Shown piece after piece: positions 11,501 through 22,445 of a DNA stretch of 64,000 bases. Source of the DNA: Desmodesmus armatus (Eukaryota > Chlorophyta > Chlorophyceae > Sphaeropleales > Scenedesmaceae). Below the pieces are notes generated by a model that saw only the letters and a list, made by a program, of their open reading frames with translations, made no database searches and was not told where the DNA came from. A program made the position numbers and the translations under genes. The stretch is from contig VIIQ02000075.1 in assembly GCA_007449985.2 (NCBI GenBank), forward strand, positions 371,310 through 435,309. Reading direction: 5' to 3'. The stretch's first letter is position 1. The number at the start of each line of letters is the position of its first letter.

Positions 11501-14500
11501 GCAGGGTTCCATGAAAAGACAGGACACATGGCTATACCCATGATGGGTGTGGTTGCATTGGTGTCGCATCTGCGCCCCCATCACAACCCCATGCACAACA
11601 TTTTGCACCCACAGCCACGATTATAAACCTTTGACCCTAGCAATCACTCAAGTGGCAAGCTTGTGTTGCGCTCCAGGCATTGACTTGCTCTTGGGCTTGC
11701 GCTTGTTCTTTGCCTCTGGCGACACACGTTGATGTGTTGCCAGGGACACAGCGCAAGCTCAAGAGCCGGTCAAGGCCTGAAGTATACATAAGCATGACAC
11801 TTGAGTGCCTGCTAGAAATCAGGGTTTGTAGCTTGTGCTGTGCGGTCTGAAATAGAAGCCACATTACCTGCTGCATTCCCGCTATATCATCCTTCACTGA
11901 GACACAGCGCAAGCCTTGAGTAACGCTGTGTGCTAGACACAACAAATCATCTTGTCGATCATGTCATGTCTGTGTTGTTGACCAGGGGGGGCTCACCTGC
12001 AGGGCTGCCATATGATGGCATCATGTTGTTCCTGAAAGCCGTCTTGAATTCTTCTGCTGCCCCGCAATTGTTATGTTATGTTATGTCAACCCTGTGCTGT
12101 CTGTGATGTGGTGTTTTCCAAGGCGGGCGGCATCTACCTGTATGCCAACCAGCAAGGCTGTGATGGCGGGCGGCTCTACTTTGACGGCTGTGCCTGTGTG
12201 GCGGTCAACGGCCAGCTGGTGGCTCAGGGGAGCCAGTTCAGCCTGTCAGATGTTGAGGTGAGCCAGAACATCAACTGTTTACTAATACTGATGCTGGTTG
12301 GGACTGCCATTGTGGAAGGTGATGAGGTTGTGTCCGTCAGTGCCTTCACCAACATGCTTTTCACTTGCACCCAATTGTCTTGCACCTTCCGGGTTCTATG
12401 TACTTCTTCCCTCTCCAGAGCAACCCACTCACACAATTACTCACCAGCTTCCCTCCTGTTGACGCATGGCCCCTGTGGCACACACTCAACACCATACACA
12501 TGTCCCTTGCGTGCATGAACCTTGCAGGTTGTGACTGCTACCGTGGATCTGGATGAGGTTGTGTCGTTCAGGGCGTCTATCAGCAGTCTGAGGGAGCAAG
12601 CATCCAGCACAGTGCAGCCCGCCTTTGTGCACGTGGATTTCAACCTGTGCAGGGCATCGAGCCTCGTGGACCCTCCCAAGCCTGTCAGGGTAAGCACCAT
12701 GACAGTCCTCATGTCCTGTAGGATCGGCTTGCAGAGAATTTTTACGCTGGGCCCCGCCTGTGGCTGTTCCTGAAGTGCCTGACTGACATATGCATTACCC
12801 TTCCGGTTATGTATGATCCCCAAATCACCACACACCACCCCCTGCTGTGTTGTGTTGACCCCCCCCCCTTCCCCACTACAACCCACTACACCCCCCCCAC
12901 ACACACACTACAAATCGTGCCACCTTGCAGTTCCACTGTCCCGAGGAGGAGATAGCGTTGGGCCCCGCCTGTTGGCTGTGGGACTACCTGCGGCGCTCTG
13001 GTGCCTCTGGCTACCTGCTGCCCCTGTCTGGTGGTGCTGACAGCAGCTCTACTGCAGCGATAGTGGGGTCAATGTGTCAGGTGGGTGAGAGGGCAGGTCT
13101 TGGCTACCATTGTTTGCCTCCTCTGTTGTGGCAGCAGTGTTGCATGCAGTTGCAGGTTTGCACGGCATGTATGGAAAGTCTGCCTTGGCGTGAGGGTGTG
13201 CAGGGTGCGACTTATGCAGACTTGAAGATTCTGGATGAATTGTTAACAATGCACAGGTGATGTAAGGCCTCAATATGGCACAGGTGGAAACAAGACACAG
13301 GCAACTGCTATGCTGTGGTGTTCTGTTGCACTACTTGGATGCTCAGGACACATATATGCTCAGCCTTGTGCTGCATTGTGCTGTTTCGTGCTGTGTTGTG
13401 CTGTGGTGTGGTGTGCTGCTGCAGCTTGTGGTGCGTGCAATCAAGGCTGGTGACAAGATTGTGCTGGCAGATGCCCTGCGGATTGGTCAGTACAAGGAGG
13501 GGGAGGCTGTTGAGGTTCAGGACCTGGCCAACAGGCTGTTTCACACAGTCTTTATGGGAACGGAAAACAGCAGCGGCGACACACGCAGCAGGTATGTACA
13601 GGGTGTATGATCAAGGTCGGGCGAGGTTTTTTTGTTTTCCCCCCCCAAGTGATCAGTAACTGTGGCTGGACCAACCAATGGTCAAGGTTGGGCGTGTTCT
13701 CTTTGGTTGGGATCAAGGTTGGCGTGTGCTTTTGTGTGTGGCCTTGCACCATCAGGGGGGTGGTCCAGGCAGGGTTGGTGTGTGGTGCTTTGCTGGTCCA
13801 GTCCATCAAGTTGTGCCTTGGTGCCTCTTTCCCCAAGATTGGTTTTGATATTCGAGGCACATGGGGGTTCCAAACGTGGCAGCATATGGCTAGCAATCCT
13901 TTTTAGGGGCTGCCTGCAGTCAGTATTTTTTTAGTTGGCTATTTCGCCAAATTTGGCTAATTTCAGGATATTCCTTTAGCTAAAAGGGAAAATTGCATTG
14001 CACTTGTCGCCAAATTCTGTAGCCAAACAAAATTCAGGGGTACCCCAAATTTGTAGCCAAATTCAGGGGTACCCCAAATTTGTAGCCAAAATCAGGGGTA
14101 CCCCAAATTTGTAGCCAAACAATATCCATAACGGTGCTGTGTGTCGCCAAACGTCCAGCTGCGCAAAAATGCCAGGCAGGGCCACGCTGCCGCGTGACCT
14201 GTTACCTGCCTGGTACTGTTACTTGCTACAGCCTGACCACCAACTGCTGGCACGGCAAGCTTGCTTTGGTGCTCCCGCAAGCATAACAGGCAGCAAAAGC
14301 AGGAGTCAAGGGGACTTTGTCGCGGTGTCACCAGATTATATTGGGGTGGGAGGCTGTTGTTGCCAAAAACAGGTGTTTCACTGTACTTGGCTTTGTCGCC
14401 AACTTATTTGGGGTGGGGTGGCCTTGGCGCCAAATCTGTAGCCAAAATCAATTGGCCACTGGGATTTTTTCGCCAAGTATCGCCAAGGGTCCAAACCTTA

Positions 14501-17000
14501 AAATAAACACTGCAGGCTGCAGTGTCTGGGGTCGTCGGCATATGCATCCCCATCCCACGCGTACCCGCCATTGCCTAAACCCTTGACCTCCATGCAGGCA
14601 TCTGACGCATCTGACGCATCTGAACCCTTGATCTCCATGCATGCATCCCACGCATCTAACTCCTTGATGTGCATGCATTCTTTTTGCACAGGTCCAAGGC
14701 CCTGGCCCATCAGATCGGCTCCTACCACCTTGACATCAACATTGACAGCCTGGTGAGCTGTGTGGTGGCCCTGTTCACATCCATCACCAGCAAGACACCA
14801 CGCTTCAGGGTGGATGGAGGGACGCCAGCAGAGAACCTGGCCCTGCAGAACATACAGGTGAGGGCCACGTGTTTTTTTTGCGTATGTTGTGTATGTGACT
14901 TGCACAGTCACAGATTATTTGATGAGCAGCTGTGGATGCGTTCCCACATGCCGACTGGATGCCGCTGCTGCCGCCGCACACTAACCAAGTCTGCCTGCCT
15001 TGGCTGCTCCCTGCACCTGCACACCTACGTTGTATTGCAACACCCAGCATCATGTACTGCCGATCCTGCTGCTGCTGCTGTTGCCTTGCTGTCGTCTCTT
15101 GTTCTTTGTCGAATGCGTCCCCTGCCTGTGATGCCCAAACGTGTCTCATGCAGTCTGATTGCTGCGCAACACTTCTTTCGACCTCTTTTGCGTTCTCTAT
15201 TGCGTCTCGCTTGTGTGTGCGTGGTCCTGCATACGGACGTACGCAACCCGCTCGCAGGGGCAGTCTGCGCAAACCCGTCTTCATCCGTGCTCCCACTCAT
15301 GCACGCTACTGCTGTCTTTTCCCTGCAGGCCCGTCTGCGCATGGTGATGGCATTCCTGCTTGCCCAGCTGCTGCCCTGGGTTCGTGGCAAGTCTGGCTTC
15401 CTGCTGGTGCTGGGCAGCGCCAACGTGGACGAGGCCCTGCGCGGCTACCTCACAAAGTATGACTGCAGTGCTGCTGACATCAACCCCATCGGGGGCATCA
15501 GCAAGGCGGATCTGAGGCGCTTCCTCAAGTGGGCTGCGGTGAACCTGGGGTACAGTCACCTGGCGGAGGTGGAGGCAGCACCACCCACTGCTGAGCTGGA
15601 GCCACTGAGGTGGGGGTGCTGTCTGTTGCCTGGTAGTATCTACCTCGTGTGATGAGTAAGGTAGTTTTGGCTTACTCATCACACAATTGCACTCGAAGCA
15701 AGATCACACACTCCCTCACCACCACCACCTACTGCTGAGCTGGCGCCACTGAGGTGGGGGTGCTGTCTGTTACCTGGTAGTTTTCGCTTACTCATCACAC
15801 AACTGCACTCGAAGCAAGATCACACACTCCCTCACCACCACCTACTGCTGAGCTGGAGCCACTGAGGTGTGTGTTTGGCACAGAGGTTGCATGTGTAGCT
15901 AGCAAGTCAAGCAAGCAATCAGTAATTGGATGTTACACAGGGAAAAAAGCAATCTATAAGGCATAACAACATAGTTTGCGTGTTGTTTGTTGCTTAGCCG
16001 TTTGCTGACTCACTCCCTCACTGGTGAGGTGGAGGCGGCACCACCTACTGCTGAGCTGGAGCCACTGAGGTGGGGCTGTGGCTTGTTGGCCTGGTCCTTT
16101 TCACTCCCTCCCTCTCTCCCCACCAGACCTGTGCTGTATGTATGAAGGTTTGTTGATCGAGACTTGTGCGCCAAAACTAATGCACTGGCACAGTTCAGCC
16201 ACTGTGTGCCGCATTTCCTCGTCATATGGCTGAGCAGGAAGCGATCCCGAGCCCCAGACAACAAGGCAAACAACCGTTTTTTTTGCGCTGGCTCCTTATA
16301 TCATTACGCTGGTGCGGTTGTCGTGTGCTGCTGTGTGCAGGGAGGGTGTTGAGCCCCAGAATGATGAGGCGGACATGGGCATGAGCTACGACGAGCTGGG
16401 TGTGTACGGGCGCCTGCGCAAGGTGGTGCGCTGCGGGCCTGTGGCCATGTTCAGGCACTGCTGCCAGCTGTGGAGGGACAAGTACGCGCCAGAACAGGTG
16501 GCGGAGAAGGTACGTGGCGACGGGCGGGGGGGGGGGGAGCACTCAGTAAGCGACCGCAGCATCCTACAATATGGCTTATGACATCTAGGATATGTTGGAT
16601 GGGAAAGCAGCTGTGGCGATGCCGTGATGCCGTGATGCCAGAGATAGTTGAGTCATATTGAGGGTAGGCCAGGATGATATGTCACTTTGCTTGAACTTGA
16701 AAGGGACCGTATGTCTAGTGTCTGTTGTGAGGGGCCCTGAGCCCTGCTCAAGGTTGCCATGTTGCGTGCTGTGCTGTGCTATGCTGTGCTGTGCTGTGTG
16801 GTGCTTAGGTGAAGTACTTTTTCAAGTTCTACGCCATCAACCGCCACAAGACCACAGTGCTCACGCCCTCGTACCACGCGGAGAACTACTCCCCAGACGA
16901 CAACCGCTTCGACCACAGGCAGTTCCTCTACAACTACGCATGGCCCTGGCAGTTCAAGCGCATTGATGAGCTCACGGCAGCACTCTCAAGCAGCAGCTAG
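8550..17000 (+). CDS. NADS: glutamine-dependent NAD+ synthetase, 696 aa, 14 exons
   Basis: It makes NAD+ from nicotinic acid adenine dinucleotide, ATP and glutamine, the last step of NAD biosynthesis, in the cytosol. Exons are 8550-8675, 8899-8988, 9299-9365, 9899-9998, 10361-10525, 11157-11277, 12123-12257, 12528-12689, 12931-13080, 13425-13591, 14692-14857, 15329-15609, 16341-16509 and 16809-17000. All junctions keep frame and total 2091 nt. The N-terminal nitrilase-type glutaminase shows its Glu-Lys-Cys triad at E46 (VGPELE), K115 (IRPKL) and C176 (SETCEELF). The synthetase domain has the ATP P-loop SGGADSS at residues 355-361 (usually SGGVDS), [27 protein letters not shown], and the C-terminal [17 protein letters not shown]. 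Length matches eukaryotic enzymes (about 700 aa). ATG 8550 is chosen because the family starts a few residues before [15 protein letters not shown]. Several introns hold decayed copies of neighbouring exon ends. Confidence 0.96.
9520..9700. repeat. two-copy tandem duplication in NAD synthetase intron 3
   Basis: Two diverged copies of about 100 bp share GCTGCAAGCAAACTGGCAGG (near 9570 and 9658) and flanking CAACACAGCC. It is intronic and non-coding in the gene model. Confidence 0.6.
10499..10775. repeat. three copies of the exon 5 end plus donor, NAD synthetase
   Basis: The genuine exon 5 end (GAGGAGCTCTTCACCCCACA then GTGAGC at 10526) recurs near 10616 as GAAGAGCTGTTCACCCCACA followed by GTGAGC, and near 10736 as GAGGAGCTTTCACCCTGCAG followed by CGAGC. 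The copies also share the downstream GTTGCGTGTTG. The second copy keeps a perfect donor, so it is a potential alternative 5' splice site. Confidence 0.8.
13930..14475. repeat. AT-rich 'GCCAA' element with three 32-bp repeats, NAD synthetase intron 10
   Basis: This part of the 1.1-kb intron differs from its surroundings: AT-rich, with dozens of CGCCAA, TAGCCAAA and TTGGC words. Between about 14035 and 14120 the unit GGGGTACCCCAAATTTGTAG is repeated three times in tandem; each begins with the palindrome GGGGTACCCC. It looks like an inserted repeat family rather than normal intron. No ORF or terminal repeat defines it as a known transposon. Confidence 0.6.
15583..16074. repeat. four copies of the exon 12 end plus donor, NAD synthetase
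   Basis: Exon 12 ends in codons for [10 protein letters not shown] followed by GTGGGG at 15610. The same block recurs at about 15726-15757, 15838-15870 and 16025-16074, each ending CCACTGAG|GTG. The last copy is the longest and re-encodes [15 protein letters not shown] in frame. A small hairpin (GTGTGATGAGTAAG / CTTACTCATCACAC, 15647-15684) and a second block containing GCACTCGAAGCAAGATCACA repeat between them. Confidence 0.85.
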
Positions 17001-17350
17001 GTTCTGGTGAGTGGGTGGTGCAGGCAATAGCAGTGGCCTGTCTTGTAGCAGCACCTGGCAGCAGCACTGTCAGGCAGCAGTTTGGGGCTCTGTTTCTGAC
17101 AACTCAGAGCCATTCTGGCTGCTGCGTTAACCCGGCAGCAGCACTCTCAAGCAGCAGCTAGGTTCTGAGGAGTTGGCGGCGCAACTGGCAGCTGCAGGGG
17201 CCTGTTCTGCTGGAGTGTGCTGCTGCAGATTAACCTGCAGCAGCTAGGTGCGCTGGTTCTGATGACTTCGTGGTGCAGCTGGCAGCTGCAGTGGCCTGTC
17301 TTGTAGCAGCACCTGGCAGCAGCACTCTCAGGCAGCAGCTAGGGGCTCTC
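16975..17350. repeat. decayed repeats of the NAD synthetase terminal exon and stop
   Basis: The last codons and stop (GCACTCTCAAGCAGCAGCTAG then GTTCTG) recur around 17138-17168 and, more diverged, at 17240-17260 and 17300-17345, always including CAGCAGCTAG and a following GCAGCTGGCAGCTGCAG block. This is a degenerate tandem array starting inside the CDS and running into the 3' flank. Confidence 0.75.
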
Positions 17351-19262
17351 TGGTTTTGACCAGACTGCAGCTGTTCGTGGCGCAGCTGGCAGTGCAGAGG
17401 CCTAGCAGCAGCACTCTGCAGCAGCAGCTAGGGGCTCTTGTGCTGAAGGGTTGGGCTGTGTGTGGCGCAGCTGGCAGGTCTGCCGGCCTGGTCTTGCGGC
17501 AGTGCCTGGTGGTTGTTCTACTGGGGTGGCTGCAGTCTCACGTTGCAACTAGCAGCGCTGAAGGCTGGAGACTTGCTGCTCTGTGTGTGGCGCAGCTGTG
17601 CAGGTCAGGCTAGGTGTTGTGGTCAGGGGTGGCCCTGGCAGTTGTGCAGGTCAGCGCAATTTGCATTTCTGCGGATCAGCGCAGATTCGCAGGTCAGGCT
17701 AGGTGTGGTGGCAGTGGCAATTCAAATGCATTTGCACATTGGCAGCAAGTAGTCTCAGGCTTGCAGCTGGTAGCGCTGCCTCTAGCTGGCAACTGCAGGC
17801 AAAGCGTCGTGCTACACTTTCAGATGGCAACTTGCTGTTTGATTGTTTGGTGCACTGGCTCTAGCATGTGTGGCTCAAGTAAGGTGCAGAGAGCGGCTGT
17901 GCCAGGGCGTTTGCATAGGAGTGGAGGGTTGTGTGTTTCGTCTGGCTGGGGTCTGTTGTCCCTGTGGTGTCCTTTGTTGCAACCAGCTGCCAGCAACCTG
18001 TGTCAGCAGCAACCTTTGGGGTAGTGGATTGATGGCAGGCCTTAGCCAAATGGGGCATCCTTCACACATAGCTGTTGGTGGTTAGGAGAGTAGGTGTCGC
18101 AGCGTTCCCAACATTCCTGCAAGTGTATTCTTTTGTGTGCAATGGCACAGCGGGTGATTTGCAGTCAGTCCTTGTTATTGGTTGTTCCATGCACACGGGA
18201 CTGCTGGCCTTGAGGGGTGTGAGGGTTGGCAACACTGGCTGAAATGAGGTGGCAACCCATGTACCGCTGGCCTGTGTTTGCAGGTAGCCATGGCATGTGT
18301 GACTGTATGTCTGCACGATCACACGCATGCAGCGTCAGGAGTGAAACGTGGTGTGTGCCGCTATTGTGTGTATACCCTTCATTGCCTCTGTGATGTGCAG
18401 CCTTTGCACCTTCGACACTGCAATGGCCAGCGTGGTTTGTTTTTGTATAGACCACTATGGTGTGTCGGCAGTTTCGTGATAGGCGGTGATCTGGTTGGTT
18501 CCATGCTGCAGGGATGTTCCATGTGTTTAGCACTTGGGTGATACCATGTGAGCTGCAGGTGAGAAATTCTGCCAGAGGGTTCTTTGTAACAACAGAAGGT
18601 CATGCTGCCGTCAGCGGTACACAAGACTCGAGCAGATGCATCTGCATGTCACATGTGTGTGTTGACAACACAATTATTCAGTGACCAAACCTGCTGGGGT
18701 TTGGTTGATCCACCACAAAATTGCCAACACCAACTACATGATGCTGATGTGTTGGGGCGGGATGACAAAACAGGGCACAATCAAATATGAAAACTTCAGG
18801 TGGTTCCAACTTTCCTAACACCACAGGAAGCTTTAGGCTGTTTCAACTTCAACGACAGCAACAACCACAGTGTGCAACTTGCACACACCAACAACATGTT
18901 CACAATCTGCCCTGTGCTTATTCCCTCTTTGTACCAGCCCTGTCTGAAACAAAGAAGTAGCAACCCAGCCCATGTGTGACTGTACAACATCACTCCACTG
19001 CAGGAGAAACACCAGCAAGAATTGCAACCCGCCCTGTGCTTATTCCCTCCTCTTCCAGCCCTGTTCAAAAACAGAGAGGTAGCAACCACCTTCACGCGGC
19101 AGTCCACAACATCACTCCACTGCAGGGAAACGGAGCAACGTACTGTTGATAGTAGGCAACTTGAAGTAAAAACACCTGCCATACCATTCAACACTCGACC
19201 TCAGCACTAAGGTGGCCCCCTCCCTGCCTGCCACAACACTGCTGCTTGCAAGCTGGCTGCAG
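17351..19262. other. convergent intergenic region between NAD synthetase and HEN1
   Basis: No supported gene. It continues the GCAGCTGG-type degeneration to about 17620. A duplicated block of roughly 95-100 bp lies at about 18908-19005 and 19031-19125, sharing CCCTGTGCTTATTCCCTC and ACATCACTCCACTGCAGG. Open frames here show no motif. Confidence 0.5.
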
Positions 19263-19825
19263 CTAGAAGTGCTCTGTCTCAACCCCCTCCATCAGCTCAC
19301 CATTCGTTGCTGCCTCCACACCCCCCTGCACTCCCCCCACCCTCATCACAGCAGTCTGTGGACCCCAGAAGACACGCAACTCTGTATCCCCAACCCCATC
19401 TGGCCCCCCTCCTGCCTGCCACAACACCGAGTCCTGCCACATTGCCAGCACAAGCCACAGCCTGCTTGCCCCCTGTCCACACACACCCCCCCCTCATCAC
19501 AGCTGTCTGAGGGCCCCAAAAGACATGCACAGCTCTGTATCCCCAACCTCAGCTGGCCCCCCTCCTGCCTGCCACTGTGCCAGCACAAGCCGCACCCTGC
19601 TGGCTGCAGCTAGAAGTGCTCTGTCTCAACACCCTCCATCAGCCCACCACTCGCTGCTGCCTCCGCACCCCCCTGCATTCCCCCAGCCCTCATCACAGAA
19701 GTCAGGAACCCCAAAGACACATAAACCCTGACCCCCACCCCCGCCTGGCCCCCCTCCTGCCTGCCCACAAAACAAAACTGAGTCCTGCCAGTTTGCCAGC
19801 ACAAGCCGCACCCTGCAGGCTGCAG
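19263..19825. repeat. tandem copies of the HEN1 3' end and stop codon
   Basis: Downstream of the HEN1 stop (19826, minus strand) the last codons are repeated. Minus-strand frames ending at 19610 and 19263 both finish in MEGVETEHF* exactly like the gene, preceded by related AEAAASGG and GGVEAATNG segments. Half-units sharing CTGGCCCCCCTCCTGCCTGCC are interleaved. The unit is roughly 200-350 bp. Confidence 0.8.
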
Positions 19826-20093
19826 CTAGAAGTGCTCTGTCTCAACGCCCTCCATCATCTCCCCACTCGCTGCTGCCTCCGCACCCCCCTGCACTCCCCC
19901 AACCCTCATCACAGCAGTCTGTGGGCCCCAAAAGACACGTGAACCCTGACCTCCACCTCCACCTGGCCTTCCCCTTGCTCCAGCACCCCTTCCCCCTCCC
20001 GCCCCTGCCTGTACACCCTCTTTCCCCACGTTGCCTCTCACACCCTCCCCAGACGGTGCCGTATCAGCTGCTGCTGCTGCACCCCCCTGCTGC

Positions 20094-20143
<50 letters not shown>

Positions 20144-20309
20144 GTCAAGCAGCGTGAAGACAGCAGCCTGTGAGGCACCCCCCAGGCCGCTGTCACCCCC
20201 CAAAGCAGCGATCTGAAAGGGGTCCTGGAAGGGGTCCTGCATCACATGCACCTCCTGCTGTGCTGATGGCACTGCTGCTGCTGCTGCCGCATGTTGCTGT
20301 GCTGACGGC

Positions 20310-20341
<32 letters not shown>

Positions 20342-20635
20342 ATCACCCTGCTGTTCTGTTGCCATGGTGCCTGCAGCTCCCACATCCGCAAGCAAAGCCC
20401 GCTGCTGCTGCTCCTGCTGCTGACCAGCCTTTCCCACACCCTCCAACACAGCAGCAGCACCAGCAGCACCACCCCCTGCCTCCAATACAGACCCCACCAC
20501 AGCCGCCGTAACCGCCTCAGCTGCTGCACTAGCTGCCCGGTCCCCTGACCCCCCTGTCACAGCAGGCAGTGCTGTCAATAAGGCTTCTGCAGCGGTCTCC
20601 GCTGCCGCAGCAGCTGCTCCAAGCCCCTCTAGCTT

Positions 20636-20681
<46 letters not shown>

Positions 20682-22406
20682 CTGAGGGTATCCAGGGCCT
20701 GCTGTTCCTGCAGTGCCCTGCCAATATTCACAAACTCCACTGAGTAGCCGTGCTGCTGTGCCATGGATGCAGCCCAGCCCCTGAACTCAGCCCGGGTCCA
20801 CTCAAACTTGTGGTCGCCATGGCGCAGGGGCTGGCCGTCCCTGCCTGGGGGGCCGGCCATGACACTCCTGGAATTTGAAGGAATGAGGGCGGTAAAGTGA
20901 AGTTGGTGCGGTTGTGGGAGTGTGGGTGTGGGTGTGGGTGTGTGTGTGGAAAGGGGGGGGGGGGGGGGGGCTGGCCGTCCCTGCCAGGGGGGCCGGCCAT
21001 GCCACTCCTGCAATTTGGAGGATGGAGGGCAGGAGAGTTGAGTGGTTTGTGTTAGTGTGGGTGTGTGGGTGAGGGTATGGAGGGGGGGGTGGCGGGAGGG
21101 CTACAGGTCAGCCAGAGGTGGAGAACAGTGAGGGTGCATAGGTGCAAGGGAGGGAGTTTAGCATGTTGCGCCCCAGCACGTCAACTGGCTGCGGCTCCAG
21201 ATGCTCCAACACCTCAATGCACTCACTTTACACACATATGGTTTGAATCAGAGCCCACGGCGCACCCCCTGCCCTCCTGATAATACCACCCAGATGCCAC
21301 CCACCCCCCCAGAGACCCCCCGTCTCCCCCCCAGTCACCTGCATTCATGGCCCGTAGGACACAGTTGTACTGTTTCAGTTAGGTGTTGTGAACACAGCCA
21401 CCCTGGGCCTCAACCCACCCAGCACATCAACTGCCTGCGGCTCCAAAACCCTAGCCATGCTGCCAAGTCTACACACACACAGGGCCAAGTAAATTACAGC
21501 CCACTCTGTGCACTTCCTCCCTCCCTAACCAGACCACCCGGATGCCCCCATCCCCCCCTCCCTCCGCCCCCCCCCCTCCCTCCGTCCCCCCCCCCCCCTG
21601 ACCCACCCCTCCCACTGACCTGTATTGATCGCCCGCAGGACACAGTTGTACTCCCAGTTAGGTGTTGTGAACACAGCAACCCGGGGCCTTAGCCCTCCCA
21701 GCACATTATGCCCCAGCACATAAACTGACTTCAACTCCAGATGCTCCAACACCTCGATGCATGCAGCCTAATCCACACACGGGCTAATGGCCTCACACCC
21801 ATTCACCCCCCCCCCCCCCCCGTCGTGTTTGCCCCTCCATAAAAGACCCTCAAATGCCTGCCCTCCCCCCCCCCAAGCCATGCCCCTCCACCACACTCAC
21901 CTGCATTGATTGCCCGCAGGACACAGTTGTACTCCCAGTTTGGTGTGGTGAACACAGCCACCCGGGCCTCAACCCACCCAGCACGTTGTGCCCCAGCACA
22001 TCAACTGACTGCGGCTCCAAATGCTCCAGAACCTCGATGCATGCAGCCAAGTCCCACACACCCAGGCTGTAGCCCCTGGTCCCCCCACAGCCCTGGGCCG
22101 TTATCCCCGGGCTTGGCCCAGTTGACGGCAGCCCTGGCCCAGTTGGCCTCGAGCCTGGCAGGCCTGCCCAGACTGCCCCATCTGGCCCACCTGGCCCCAG
22201 ATCTGGCCCAGCTGGCCCCAGGCCTGGGCTTGTGAGGTCCCCTTGCAGCAGCAGCAGTTGGACAGCCCAGCTGGCCCCTCCATCTGGCCCCCCGCCAGAT
22301 GAGGATACCGTCCCAGTGTAGAGTCCTCCCTGCCCCTGCTGCCCACTTTGCTGCTGCTGCTGGTCCTGCTGCAATGCTGCTGCTGCTGCCAGGGGATCCT
22401 TTGCAC

Positions 22407-22445
<39 letters not shown>

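Noticed and set aside
20031..20511. Plus-strand Leu/Pro/Ala-rich frames over the HEN1 last exon
   Set aside because: They are reverse readings of CAG tracts; the minus reading contains the conserved HKFEWTRAEF block.
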